Assembly: GCF_016086655.4 (NCBI RefSeq)
Contig: NC_052140.2
Span: 13,020,001-13,084,000, forward strand
Direction of reading: 5' to 3'
Length of the DNA stretch: 64,000 nucleotides
DNA from: Lepeophtheirus salmonis
Lineage: Eukaryota > Arthropoda > Copepoda > Siphonostomatoida > Caligidae
Both the position numbers and the translations under genes were made by a program. The first letter of the stretch is position 1, and each line of letters starts with the position of its first letter. Below, in pieces: positions 22,961-34,664 of this stretch. The notes beneath the pieces were generated by a model. The model made no database searches and had not been told where the DNA came from. It saw only the letters and a program-made list of their open reading frames with translations.

Positions 22961-23264
22961 TATAATTGGTGCATTTTGTCCAAATCGGGTAATTGAAATC
23001 GGTTTTATTCCTCGAAAAAAATAATTTTTAAGAACTTTGTGGAATAACGAATAACTAATTACCTAATCACTAAACATCGACAACTATTAAATATTTTGTA
23101 TAAAATATCTAATAGTGACGAGAACATTGATTAGAATCCGGGAATTGGGGTTTTTTTCTGGAATCGGAAAAATAATTTTTAAAATTGCAATTCTGATTCT
23201 TATTTATTACTGATATTAAAATATTTATTACTTTTCTAAGTTAAAATAAATAAATAAAAAGTAG

Positions 23265-23640
23265 ACCATCCCTAAAATTAAGGATTTTTTGCTTTTTACT
23301 AGAAAATTTAATATTACAATTTTTTTTTTTCAAAAATGTAATATTTGAAATTTAATTTAATTTTTCATAATTTAAATTTTCTATGAATAACTATTTATTT
23401 TTTGAAGATTTTCTTCCAAAAAAATGAAATATTTGAATTTGTTTTTAAAAAAATATATGTTAGAAATTGAATTAATTTCTGAATAGTTGTGGATTTTTGA
23501 AAATATTTAAATATTTAATTTATCATTTGAAATATTTTCCAAAAAATGTCATATTTGAAATTTTATTTATGAAATTTTTCTACAAAAAATTTAACTTTTT
23601 TTTTTTTTTTTAAAAGTCCCTGAAAGTAAAATGGTATTTT
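23265..23640. repeat. Family M core, copy 5 (duplication unit 2)
   Basis: Same arrangement as the core at 22065-22470, with slightly different repeat number and lengths of A/T runs. The right part is shortened (AAAAGTCCCTGAAAGTAAAA). (AAAC)4-5 lies just beyond at 23733-23753. Confidence 0.6.
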
Positions 23641-23699
23641 ACAACTATTATTAAAATAATAAAGAATTTGAATTAGAATTGGCATCGGGATTTTTTTTT

Positions 23700-24595
23700 G
23701 GAAATCGTCCCAACACTATGAATTACACCGTTAAAACAAACAAACAAACAAAAATCACCTGGTATTAATATCAACTGTTTATCAAAGTTTGGAAATGTGT
23801 AATAGGGGAAGTCACCTATGTCTTATTATTTTAAAAATTCTGGAAAACCAAACTTTAAATGTGTACTATCATTATGACACAAAAAGAAAACTATTTCTGA
23901 CTTATAAAACTGGTTTTATTACCTTTTGTAAGAAGGAGGTTATATTGCTGCATCCTATATTTTGAGCAAGTGTATTTATCTATTAATACCTTCCATACAA
24001 AAGGGTTAACCTAAGACGACTTTGACTCCTGAAAGATGTATTTAAATTAAGCTTGTGACTAAGCAGTACTAAAACTGCATTCGATTGAAAATCATAAATA
24101 TTTGATATTTAAGAATCTGGATCTTAATTTAACAACTATTTTTTTAACTAGCCTATCTATGACACAAATGATACTTGTAATCAAAGGTATTACCGCATAT
24201 AAATGTATATTATAGAATTATATGCTTTAAATAACCTCCAAAAAGGCCTAATATACCTTCCACCAATATTCATTGGGCTCCGAACCTTTGAAGAATCTGA
24301 CTGCAAAAACTTATTCCTTCAATTTAATTTAGTGAACAGAAACGGTGTTAATCTAGAAACCAGGAATTCGTACAGGATTATTACAATCGAATGGATTCGA
24401 TATCTGTGGAATAGACATCCTAATGCACACTATGAATATTATCCACAAGATAGTGTGTCAGACTGTAGCTTGGGAGCACAAGATATCGAGATTGCCATGT
24501 TCATTTTTGGTTTCTATAGATTTTATTAGGTTGTTCCAAAATGCCACCAAGACTCGTCCTGTAAAAATAGGTGGGACTCCAAAAACTGCTTCCTG
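23700..24595. other. No recognised gene
   Basis: AT-rich. A 108-codon plus-strand frame at 24203-24529 has a fairly mixed composition (including Trp, Cys, His) but no domain I can name. It could be chance or an old transposon scrap. Confidence 0.3.
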
Positions 24596-24599
24596 TGGT

Positions 24600-25050
24600 C
24601 CTGGAAGAGATTAATCAGGCCCCTAGATCACTTTACTTGCCCATCCTTGTTAGCCTGAGAGAAACAATGGGGCGCCCACTCGCTGAGGTGGTTTTTGAAG
24701 CGGAGATCATCAGTCAAGATTGTAAAAACCACTGTGGATAGTAATGAAAGCTCCCTTGAGATCTCTCGAACACTCATTCTGGGTATGTTCTTTACTAGGT
24801 CCTTCACTTGGATCATGTTGTTAGTTGTCCTTGATCCCCCCGGGGACATCCTAATTAGACACCATTCTTGAGCTTAAAAGTGCCATTCCAGATCTCACTA
24901 GCCCATCGAAAGATGACTGCAACCCTAGTGCAGGCATCAGGGTAAACGATGATGAGGTCGGTGATTATCCTATGCACTGCTTTCCCCAGTTTGTAGCGTA
25001 TCAAAAAAGTATGAACAAAAATTGTGAGTCTCCATGCTCAGCAACGAATG
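24600..25050 (-). pseudogene. Mariner transposase N-terminus remnant
   Basis: The minus strand from about 25050 reads as the first mariner helix-turn-helix in broken frames, reaching a FKNG-then-PGGSRTT junction (about 24860-24830). It then continues in one frame with VKDLVKNIPRMSVREISREL (about 24800-24745), ILTDDLRFKNHLSEWAPHCF and QANKDGQ (to about 24630). That order, from linker to second helix-turn-helix to the WVPHLL-type motif, is typical of mariner/SETMAR-type transposases. No catalytic domain follows. Dead fragment. Confidence 0.7.
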
Positions 25051-25354
25051 GAGAAACATGTACAAAAGTGGTATGTAGGCATGAGCTATTTAGTCTCTGA
25101 ATAACTATGGAATGTTTTTCCACCTTAAAATTCATCATAAAATCGATGCTGATGAAATTTTGTAGCTAACTCTTCTCCTTTCGCTTCAACAAACCTCTCT
25201 CAATCATTTCAGAACAACCTCATATATACCAGAGGTCATATATTATACAACCCTTTATTTTGTATCATTGTCACAATCCAGATTCTGATTTGGACCATGC
25301 AGAATCCGTTTTGTAATAACTGACACCGGCCTTGGCAGTCACAGTAAGCATTTA

Positions 25355-25650
25355 CGGTATGTATATTTAAAAAACCCCAAAAATTAATATGGTAACCCTA
25401 AAAATTGAAAAAAAATTAAGAGGAGACCAACTTAGCTGTCATGATGTTTCACTAAATTAGCTGTGAGATTATGTAAATAAACATAAGGCACATCAGCATA
25501 GGCATAGGCATAAATTGCAGCGTTAAGGATCCTCAATTCTACTCTGAGTCCAACAGGGACTCACACTTTTAACTCCCAACAAATCATCAGTTTGATTCAC
25601 ACAATATTGATTACTTTATAGATAGGTGTTCTCTCTTCAAAAATAAAAGA
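25355..25650 (+). repeat. Family S short repeat
   Basis: Contains AATATGGTAACCCTAAAAAT, AACTTAGCTGTCATGATG, GATCCTCAATTCTACTCTGA, GTCCAACAGGGACTCACAC and a TTCTCTCTTCAAAAATAAAA end, in family order. Full length or nearly so. Confidence 0.65.
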
Positions 25651-25724
25651 ATGATGAAAACGACTTAAGACTAGAATGGACTCTTGGATGAGTGCAAACC
25701 CTCTACTTAAAAGTTGGGTTGAGT

Positions 25725-25836
25725 ATCTCAATTTGGTACAAAGTTATGATCGAATATGCGTTTTTAATTAATGTTTTGTGATACCTTGATCTCGACCTCT
25801 CAAAATTTAATGGTCTCTTACTCTGACTATATAATA
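25725..25836 (+). repeat. Dispersed repeat shared with 18625-18717
   Basis: See the partner block: the same segments in the same order, ending at the left border of the mariner below. Confidence 0.55.
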
Positions 25837-25837
25837 T

Positions 25838-26440
25838 GTTGAGAAAAAAGTAATTTCATAGTTTTCAATTTATTTCAATGCTTTATATGTAGTGTTATAA
25901 TCATCCGACTAAAGCCAAGCATGCCCCGTTCTGCTGAATAACTTGTTGCCAATGAGAATCCAACTTCATTATGCCTCCTCGTAGAAGCCCTAGTCTCTAA
26001 GATGTGTGCTACCTGGTGTTGTCATGATGATGTCTTGTTGTCTCCTATTCACCAATGCTAGGCGCTTCTGTTCTATTACCAGCTTTTAACGGTCAAGTTG
26101 TTCACTGTAGAGGGCAGAATTGAGTTGGAAAAAAACAAAACATTGGTCAATTTTGACGCGTTTTTTAGTTTCAGGTAGTAAAAATGTAAAATATGGCGAA
26201 TTTCTTCATTTGAGAGTTCCTTACTTGGCGCATGATAGTTCACGACTTACTGGCCATGCGCAAAATTTTTAAAAGGCCTTTGTAGTATATGATCCGATGT
26301 GACCAATAATGAACAGCATATACTTAGTTTAAAAAAAGGGATGGAAATACAAAAATACTTTGTCCTCAAAAATCTTCATGCAATGTTTTTTAATAAAATC
26401 GATAAGTAACTTTTGCTGTAATCAACAAAATAACAACCTA
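25838..26440 (-). mobile_element. Deleted mariner (DD34D-type) element
   Basis: The left end ATGTTGAGAAAAAAGTAATT near 25838 has an imperfect inverted partner near 26410-26430 (AAGTAACTTTTGCTGTAATC). On the minus strand there is a NSALYSEQLDR block followed by LVIEQKRLALVNRR (about 26125-26050), then a frameshifted equivalent of the HHDNARPHT catalytic block, and after a deletion the C-terminal GIMKLDSHWQQVI tail (about 25975-25925). The third catalytic Asp region (YSPDLAPSDYH in intact mariners) is absent. Dead. Confidence 0.65.
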
Positions 26441-26449
26441 AAAAACAAG

Positions 26450-27120
26450 AATACAAACAGGGCAAAACATAACATCCTTCATCTTCGTTGGTGGAGGTTA
26501 ACATAAATAAACTGTTGAAAGTGCCAACAATACAAAAACTTGCACGCTTAAAAATGCTTAAGATTTACAACCCTATTAAATCCTTTATGTATTGAGAAGG
26601 AGATGATAATTTTTAACGACTTCACAATTTTTTATATATATTTTTTGTTCAAATATTTTTTCTATATGTTCATAGGTATACCAATTCAATGCCTTTGTCC
26701 TTCAATCCGTTTACGCAGTTTGTTTTTTATTACAAAATCTTATAGAGCCTATAAGTTATTCTAGCATGAGTGTCGTAGGAGGATCTCATCAAATTATAAT
26801 TCATGTTTTTATGAGCTGCTTCCAAAGGAAGCAAAAAACACACAACTGTACGTCGTATAAGAATAATAATTATATGCTTGAATATATTGGCGCAGGGATA
26901 TTGTTCCTTGAACTCGTCAAATCTTGTTTTTGTTTAGTAATTAATTAATCATGAAATGTTAATAAGTTTAACAGAATGAATTGTAATTGTAGCATTGTAG
27001 TAACAAATAGCAAACACTCCAATAACTTACCCAACCTCGAGTATTGGAAAAAAAAGTTCCGATAATTTACACAAAGGAACAATTACAAGGTCAAATCAAA
27101 GATATAAATACTGTGAGCGG
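26450..27120. other. No gene seen
   Basis: AT-rich, no recognised feature. Confidence 0.4.
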
Positions 27121-28455
27121 ACTTCTATCCTAAAACATTTTTGCCGGAGGACAATTTGTGGCATGACATTTCGCCGATTGACCATTGGGATATTTGGCCG
27201 AAAAAATATATTGAATTGATTGATATATACCATTACAAAGTATCAAAAATAGGTATTGTTCATATGCTATATATGTCATTTATGTTAATTATTGAGTGTT
27301 CTTTTAAAGAAAAATATTTTATATTCATTAATGAACATTATATAAGCACAGCATAGTAGTAGTTCACTGTAAAATGATTTGGTAAATTTTTTGATTTCTC
27401 CCTCTTTCCACCATGTTGCTTGGTATGATCATGCTAAGACAAAATGATGCTAATAGAATACTTTTCCTTACTTGCTTTAAATGTTTTTGATGAATAGATC
27501 CTCCGTAAAATTAGAGTAAGTTGTAATTTAATGTTCCTAAGTGCAAGTGACAAATTGGGAAAAAATTGCCAAGCAAAATTAATATCTCCCAGATCAGAGA
27601 TGAGGGTGGCTGCCATGGCCAAATTACTCGGTGGAATTTCCATGAAGATGGTTGCCAAGGAACTTTGAGGTTTGTTGAGAGATAGTGGTCAACTCATGAG
27701 CCTGGTGAGAGTCAAGAAAACAAACCAACCCTGTTCTTCCTTCTTCAATTTCGCCAATTCTAAACAGATAATATCCAAAAGTGCTGGGGAAAAAATGTCA
27801 GTCTATCCGAAAATTGTCTGCCCGGCTAACATCAAAAGGATACAATATCTCTAGGGAGACTGTGAGAAGGTACTTGAAGGACTCTCTGGGCACAAAGGCC
27901 TACAAAAGGCCCTCCAAATCCTTGCTCTCGGAGCAGATGAAGAAAAAGAGTTTGGACTTTGCAATTAAAAAGAATTGGCCAAGCACATCCCAGAAAAACT
28001 TGATGCCCGCTGTCTATTTTGGATATTAGAAGGGTTCCTTGATACTCAGGGATCGGTAGCCAAAGGATTTAACATGCCTTTGGGCACAGCAGCTCCTGTA
28101 CACAACCTATAGGCCGGTATTTATAACAGCATATTAAAGTAGTCATTGGTGCTTAGAAACAGGTCGGTGGTAGATTCTAACTACATACTACTACGCTGTG
28201 TTTATAAAATTATCATTAATTAATATAAAAATATTTTTCTGCAAAAGAACAGTCATTTATTTACCTAAATGATACATGTATTAAATCAACAATACCTTCA
28301 TATTTGTCATACTATAATTGTAAATGGAATATGCAATGGTATATTTCAATCAATTTAATATCATTTTTCGGCCAATTGTCCCAAATATACCTTCTGCAAT
28401 ATATTTGTTTGGCAAATTGTCCTTCAACAGTTTCTTCGGCCAATTGTCTTAGTAG
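27121..28455. mobile_element. Possible element bounded by inverted TTGGCCGAA-rich segments
   Basis: At 27121-27200 there are GGACAATTTGTGGC, GACATTTCGCCGATTG and GATATTTGGCCGAAAAAATA. At 28355-28450 the plus strand shows the inverted forms TTTTTCGGCCAATTGTCC, TTTGGCAAATTGTCC and TTCGGCCAATTGTC. Spaced copies of a GACAATTTGGCCGAA-like unit in opposite orientation are what subterminal repeats of a DNA transposon look like. The enclosed 1.2 kb includes a Tc1/mariner remnant, which may be cargo or a separate insertion. Confidence 0.4.
27590..28030 (+). pseudogene. Tc1/mariner transposase DNA-binding region
   Basis: Plus-strand frames hold MRVAAMAKLLGG-type first-helix sequence (about 27600-27640). 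After a frame change there is a well-preserved second helix-turn-helix: SIRKLSARLTSKGYNISRET then VRRYLKDSLGTKAYKRPSK, ending in EQMKKKSLDFAIKKN (about 27800-27975). The frame closes at about 28029 before any catalytic Asp. This is the N-terminal third of a Tc1-type transposase with the rest missing. Confidence 0.75.
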
Positions 28456-28459
28456 TGAT

Positions 28460-29530
28460 ACTGAGAAAAAACAATGGAAATTCTTTCACGCTGCGACTAT
28501 ATTCCCTGGTTAGACATGCCGACTTGTATATTTTTACCTCCAGAGCGGAAACTTCTGCAAAATCCTCCAAATACGGAACAATTAATTATCAGATGAATAA
28601 AAAAAGATTGTAATCCCGAGCAAGAAACGATTTAAGAACCTGGTAATAAAATTAAATAGAAGAGTAAGGAATGTCCCAGCAAGGAAAATAATATATGGTT
28701 TTTTCGCGTAAGTATTTTAATATCAGGACTAATTTATTATTTAGGTATATCATGAATCTGAATATTTATATCAGAGATCAAGAAAATCTTCAATACTTTT
28801 TGAATTTTGTGTTATAGTCAGAAATAAATAGTGAGATAAGACTACTGTATTAATCTTAACTTTTATTAAAAGTGTATAAATTATATATAATTTGGGAAAA
28901 CGTGAACATGTGAGGATTCAAGGGACCAAAATTCGAAGTATATTTAGGAATACTATTGAATTTGATAATCAATTAATATAGATTCTTAAATTGAATTATG
29001 GTCAGAATAATCTCCTAAATCCATCATTAATATTTTAAAAGGCTGAATAAAATTATATTCAAATTGAATAATTGGAATTAAATATTGATATACTTCATAA
29101 AATAATCTGTTTAAAAATACTTAATTAACCTATTGTCATCTTTAAATCCATATCATTATGCATATACATTATTACTAATACGATTATGAAGGGCCCTCTA
29201 TGTTTTAACATACTATTACAATTATAATGTTTTGGTAAACTATTTCTTCTTTTTGACGTCTTCGACTAATTCTTCAAATGATCACCATTCATAATGATAA
29301 TCAAAGTTAATATGTATGTCTGAAAAACAGCCATTAGGGGCACTGTATAAAGTGTTCCTTGATGCAGATTATAGATCATAAACATAAATTAATTAAGAAA
29401 TAACAATGTAGTCGTATGAATAAAATATTGCCGGCGTATGCATATAAACATCGAACATGTATACGGGGTCCACTGTATATAGTGATCCCTTATGTATATT
29501 GTAATGATGAGTTTGACGGTCTCTAATTTA
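28460..29530. other. No gene seen; two short direct repeats
   Basis: AT-rich. GGGGCACTGTATAAAGTG (about 29337) and GGGGTCCACTGTATATAGTG (about 29466) are imperfect direct repeats 130 bp apart, each with CACT and AGTG arms. They may be ends of a tiny element. No coding seen. Confidence 0.4.
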
Positions 29531-29538
29531 ATGACACT

Positions 29539-30363
29539 TAAGGTTGTGCCGGTTCTGGATCAGGGGCTGTATCGGTCCAGGTTTCAGTTAAAACGATTTC
29601 ATTTCAACAGTTTTGTTCTCGGTTCAGCTTTTTCGGCCTCAGTTGCGGTCTTCGGTCTCGGTTCTTTTTTTATACATACATGCTCAGTTTGGTAACAGTC
29701 ACTTAAAACAAAGGATGTCACTAGAAAGTTCGGAACCAGAAAATGATATAAATAAAAACAGGACCACAGCTACTTTATACACAGAGTGCGTACTGACCCA
29801 AATTTCCCACATGGGCCCTGAAAATAAAAGTTGCTTAATTGGGGATTGCTTTCAGTCTACACATACACATGTTTCGTATAAAGGGGGCCTCAGCTAAAAA
29901 TATGTTAGTGTAGGGGGTATTGGCATAGTAAAGATGGGGTAACCATTGCCTCAGAAATATTATAGTTATCATATTATAGGGAACCGACAAGCTTCGTAAC
30001 GGTTCCATAATCTAACCCACCCTATCCCTCTTTTATTTACAGCATCCGATGCAGAAAATCACTTTTCCAGATCCATAAGAAGCCCATAGCTATTTGGAAC
30101 TCAGATACAACTCTATCACACTGGCAACGTAAAAAAAAATCATTGGAAAACTTTGAAATTGCAAATAAAAAACTAATAAAATTTACTTGTTGATTAAACC
30201 TAATTTATTTTTTATAATATATATAGTATTTTCTTTATATAGGAACAAAAATACAATAACCGAGACCAATAAGCAATATATTTGGGTCTCAGTTTGACAT
30301 TGTTGGTTCCGATTCTAGTGGTTCAAGAACCAGAGCCGCTAGACCCATCAGAGCACAACCTTG
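29539..30363. mobile_element. hAT-C deletion derivative, copy 1
   Basis: The left part (29539-29840) aligns with 61311-61580: GGTTGTGCCGGTTCTGGATC, a CTCGGTTC-rich stretch, and CAGTTTGGTAAC. The right part (about 30265-30363) aligns with 62235-62329: TTGGTTCCGATTCTAGTGGT, TTCAAGAACC and GCACAACCTTG. The ends AAGGTTGTGC and GCACAACCTTG are inverted repeats. No 8-bp target duplication is recognisable and no transposase reading was found in the middle. Confidence 0.6.
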
Positions 30364-30369
30364 CTGAAT

Positions 30370-31150
30370 ACATAATCTATCTTACACAATTTTACAAAAT
30401 AAAATGTACATTTATTATAGTTATTTTTACGGAAGTTTATATATTAATAAAATTCAACAACCTCTCTTCCTTCAAATGTAAATAAATAAATAATTTAAGT
30501 TTAAGTTATATGCTATGTGATACTCTTTTAATCGGGTTGGTATCGAGATTTATTTTTCTATTCGGTATATTCAGAGTCGTCTCTTTGGTCTTTTCACTTT
30601 GTCTGACGACTCTTAAGAGCTCTCATTTACTCCAATATACCTTTTCGTTTTCCATATAAATTTCATATGTTTGTTTTCCGTGAAATTCCTTTTCCAAATT
30701 TGTCCCATAATATTGTAATTGGATTTTGTAACCAAACTGGACTTCCCTTTACTAGTTCCTATTAATTATTAGAATGGATGTTGTAAAATAATTTTGATTT
30801 CATACGGATATCTACGATCCTATTTTTAAAATATTTTATTTATTATTTTTCAATTTAAGATCTATTCTAATAATCCATCTCTGAATTCATAGTTGTATAC
30901 CTTAATTTATCGAGTACTTTCTTCATTTACTAAAGATTGATCAATTCATTCTTCTTTTAATAGACGAGGGAAATCAGGGTATAATATTCCCGAATTTATA
31001 TGAATAACCCATTTTGAGGGACTTCTTTATGAAAAAACGATTTCCCACTTTCAATTTCAAATCAATATCATCTTGTATATATAATTTGAATTCATTAATC
31101 CGGAGGATTTTAGTTTCAAGTGTTGATCTTCGACGTCCAATATTCATATC
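30370..31150. other. No gene seen
   Basis: AT-rich, no recognised feature. Confidence 0.4.
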
Positions 31151-31158
31151 TTTATATC
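31151..31158. repeat. 8-bp target site duplication of hAT-A, left
   Basis: TTTATATC, repeated exactly at 35613-35620 on the other side of hAT-A. Eight base pairs is the standard hAT duplication length. Confidence 0.85.
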
Positions 31159-31775
31159 TAAAGCATTAGTAAGCAACGCTCTGAGCGCCACTCAAAACTG
31201 TTGAGCGAGAGCGCGCTCAATATTTTAAATAACGAGCGGGAGCGCGCTCCCCATTTTAGAAGAGCGAAAAAATCGCTCGAATTTTCGCTCATTTTAATAA
31301 ATTTGTATTATTTTTTTAGTTTTCTGCATCTTATCAGATAACATCAAAAAATTTGAGGGTTAAAGAATAATTTTAAAGATTACAAGAAAAGGCAGTTCAA
31401 TTTATGTCTCAAGAAAAGCTTGAATATTTTTTTTATGCCATATCTGTGGCTATCTGCTGTCTTTGGTTGACGAGTTTGCCTCTCATGTAGCTGGTCACTC
31501 TATTAGACTCAGACATCAGTTCCCTCAGAGACACCGCCAGTTCTTTTGGATCTGGATATTACATTAGAAGATAAATCTTTCTTTTTTGAAAAACCAATTT
31601 TTCCTAACAAATAAATATTTTATAATCTTTTTGTGTTGTAAATTGACATAAGATCTTAAAATCTCACGCAAGCCTAAGCTAAATACTTGAGAACCCTGTG
31701 TTTAATCCCAAACTAATTATCAGGCTCAACTATCTGGAAATTGCACGATACTTCGTAATTACATGTCCCCTAAGA

Positions 31776-31958
31776 CAGTGGTTCCCAAACTTTTTGTACC
31801 CAATGCACACCGAAAGACGTTTACATCTCTTGATGCACTTATTTTAGTTGAACTAATTATATTATATATTACAATAGCTATTACAAATAATGTATAGTTG
31901 TCATAAATCGTACGGCACGCTTGAAATTGCCTCAACATACACCGTTTGGAAACCACTT
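31776..31958. mobile_element. Small hAT-type MITE nested in hAT-A
   Basis: The left end CAGTGGTTCCCAAACTTTTT and right end CGTTTGGAAACCACTT form the CAGTGGTTCCCAAAC terminal pattern common in hAT MITEs. Flanks CCCTAAGA and CCCATCAG agree at 5 of 8 positions, a weak target duplication. No coding. Confidence 0.6.
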
Positions 31959-32196
31959 CCCATCAGCAGTGAATATTATCTGATTTGCTTGTGATAATGT
32001 TAAATCTATCAATTTAATAATTGTTCTTAATAGTAATTTGAATAGTTGGCAGAATTGCCGTTAGATCTAATCAAGTACGAATGTTCCTTTCTGATTGATA
32101 TATACATTCGTCTGAATAATAGATAATAATTTTATTTATTTATTATCGTTTTAAGGTTAGAAAATATTTCACAAAACTGATATTAGAATACATTCT

Positions 32197-32228
32197 AATT
32201 CATATAAGCGTTTATGCTTATATGAATT
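32197..32228. repeat. Perfect 13-bp hairpin
   Basis: AATTCATATAAGC and GCTTATATGAATT enclose the 6-base loop GTTTAT. It lies about 440 bp upstream of the hAT-A transposase frame. Confidence 0.75.
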
Positions 32229-32672
32229 TGTGAATAAAGGAGACAATTACTAAAATAGCTGTACATCAATTCATCAGAAGAAACAAACACAAGAATATCC
32301 CAACACAAGGACTTCAACAAAATCATATAGACTGTTCTATTGTACCAATGAAGTACTTTGTGAAAAGGAAAGAATAATTACCAATAAATATACTCCAATT
32401 CAACTAATGCCGTTAAGGAAAAAACATGATATATGGATAATATACAAAGTACTATATTAATGGAACAGATCAGTCTAGAACAAAATTAAACGAGGGTGTG
32501 ATCGATTTTATAGCATACCCTCAGCGAAAATGACTAATTTTTATGTTGCTACAACTCGTCTATATAGAGTTAAATCTTGGGATTATTTTCTGAAATAATT
32601 CGAGGACATTTTGAAGAAAGTGTGATAAAATCTATTAAAAATAGAAGCAGAAAAGGAATCTTTGAAATGTGA

Positions 32673-34480
32673 TTGGAACTTGGAACCATTTTTTTCTTTT
32701 TTACGTGTTGGGGGAAAAAAAAAAGTTATAAATTACGTTACGAATTTGGAAAATGTGGGAAAGAGGTAACTGCAACTGAAAGATCGAAATTCAATTTACG
32801 ACGTCATTTAGAGGCTCGCCATGGTACAAAAGTCCTTGAAAAATTTGAAAAAATCATTCAATCCCATAAAGGGAAGAAAAAGTTGAAAGTACATTCACAA
32901 TCTCAAGCCTCAATCCAATCTTTTTTTGAAACTCTTCAAGTTCTTGAGCTCAAATTTCTCAAAACTATTTAAATTCGTGAATAACTGAATTTATCGTTAA
33001 ATCGAAGTCATCTCCGACCGTCAACTTTAGTGAGGAAGCAACATTTTAATAGACTCATTCCAGAAATTTGTCCAAGCTTAAATGTCCTCTGCTATGAAAC
33101 ACTCATGAAAAATATTGATCATCAATTAATTAACATGAAGGAAAAAATCAAACAAAAGTGTTTCTGTTTCACAGTAGATTGTTGGTCAGCTGCAAAGTGT
33201 GACTATATTGGTGTAACTTGTCATTGGATAAAACAGGATTTTTCTCGTGGTCAAGCAGTATTAGCATGCTCTAGAATAAAAGGCAGCCACACTCACGATA
33301 AAATTGCCGAAGCATTAAAAATTATTATTTTAGACTATGGTTTGCAAAATTTGTAAGTGCGATATAGGAATCATTACAGACAATTAAGACATTTCATTCA
33401 GTGTTTTGAAAATTATGGAATCCAAGATGGTGAAAAAGAAAATGATTTCCTGGATGAAGATATTCCATTTTTTGAATTAACACTTGACTTTATTAAAGAT
33501 TCAGAATTTCACCTACCAAATCATTTCAGATGTGCTGCTCACTGCATGAATTTTATAGCACAGAAAGACATAGATTCAGCTTTCAAAGATCCTGTGTTTA
33601 AAAAATTATTTTACAAAGCTTTTGGAAAATGTCCATCACTTTGGAACAAACAAAGTGAAAATATTATTGGAGCTGAAACTGTTAAAGATATTGGAGGAAA
33701 ACTTCTGAGAGTCCCAAATGAGACAAGGTGGAATGGAAAATTTGATGGTGATTTATACATTTCCAGAGCTCTTGAAAAAAGTAGTGATGAACTTCTTGAG
33801 TTATTTGACCATCTTGGATTGACGTATTTAACCAAAGCACAGATATACTTAATTAACGAATACATTTTGTGTTTGAAGGATTTTGCAGCTGCCATAGATA
33901 TCTTGCAAGGCGAGAAGAATATGTTTCTTGGCTACATTTTGCCTTCGCTTTCAGTTGGGAAGAAAAAACAGGAAATTGTGATGGTCAGTCTTAAATGTTG
34001 CAAGCCTCTAGAAGAGGCTTTATTAGCTGGAATCGAAAAAAAGATTTGGGCACCTTTTTAAGGATAAGATCAATTTGTTAGCTACAGTTCCTCATCCATT
34101 ATTTAAAGATTTGGAATGCTTTAGTGATTCTCCAGAATTACAAGGATATATGAAAAAAGTTTGAGTAGATGAAGTTAGCCTTCTTGTCCAAACTTAGATT
34201 GTTTGTGAAAATCGTGGGTATTTACTATAAATTGAGTCAACATCAAGCTTCTTTCCAATGAAGAAAAATACAAAAGAAATTGTAGAAAATTTTATCAATT
34301 TAAAAGAGAACTCTTTAAACCTTTTAAACTCTTTCCCAAAAATTCAAAAAATATTTCTACAAAATAATACAACACTGCATTGCTCAGCTGCTGTTGAGCG
34401 AGTATTTTCAAAAGTGGGTCAAATATTTAAAAATAGATGTCAAAGTTTATAGGACGAAAATTTTGAAAAAAAATTACTTT
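32673..34480 (+). pseudogene. hAT-A transposase, frameshifted
   Basis: Domains in order. A BED-type zinc finger (about 32730-32825) reads KCGKEVTATERSKFNLRRHL; the first Cys of the usual C-x2-C pair is replaced by Phe. A frame break follows at 32973-33030. The catalytic start FTVDCWSAAKCDYIGVTCHW has the first Asp at 33177-33179. A stop lies at 33354-33356; directly after it the second catalytic block (IITDN, Asp codon 33379-33381) reads only in the +1 frame before the original frame resumes at CFENYG, so two compensating shifts lie within about 45 bp. Then comes a long insertion domain with RVPNETRWNGKFDG and DILQGEKNMFLGYILPSL (to 34061), two short breaks, and a C-terminal hAT dimerisation motif TTLHCSAAVERVFSKVGQIF (about 34370-34430). 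Overall length fits a normal hAT transposase. Close to intact but not translatable as one protein. Confidence 0.85.
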
Positions 34481-34664
34481 TGTAAATGAATAATATTTCA
34501 ATGGTTAAACCATTGTATTAATCATGTTATGGATATTTTTATTTTAAATATAAGTATAGATCTTTAAGTTTTATATATTATTTTACCTTATTTGCCTTTA
34601 TTTTATGTGATACATTTTTGTAATTTACATAATGCTGATTTATTGAGAGGAAATATCTTGCAAA

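Larger units (their letters stand above)
21606..23690 (+). repeat. Tandem segmental duplication, two ~1 kb units
   Basis: Unit 1 runs from about 21606 to 22506 and unit 2 from 22507 to about 23690. Both begin with CGACATACMCCCAAAAAGTT and run through family T sequence, a GGTTTTATTCC block, GTATAAAATATCTAATAGTG, GGGAATTGGGGTTTTTTTCT, a family M core, and end with AATAATAAAGAATTTGAATT. Unit 1 lacks about 285 bp present in unit 2 (from GACAGTCTG to just before GGTTTTATTCC). The units otherwise align closely, so the duplication is younger than the insertions it contains. Confidence 0.75.

Noticed and set aside
21606..23690. CRISPR-like array
   Set aside because: Two long direct units and irregular T-rich repeats; no short regular repeats with unique spacers and no cas genes anywhere.
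24203..24529. 108-codon plus-strand frame as a gene
   Set aside because: Composition is mixed enough to notice, but no family, repeat copy or context supports it.
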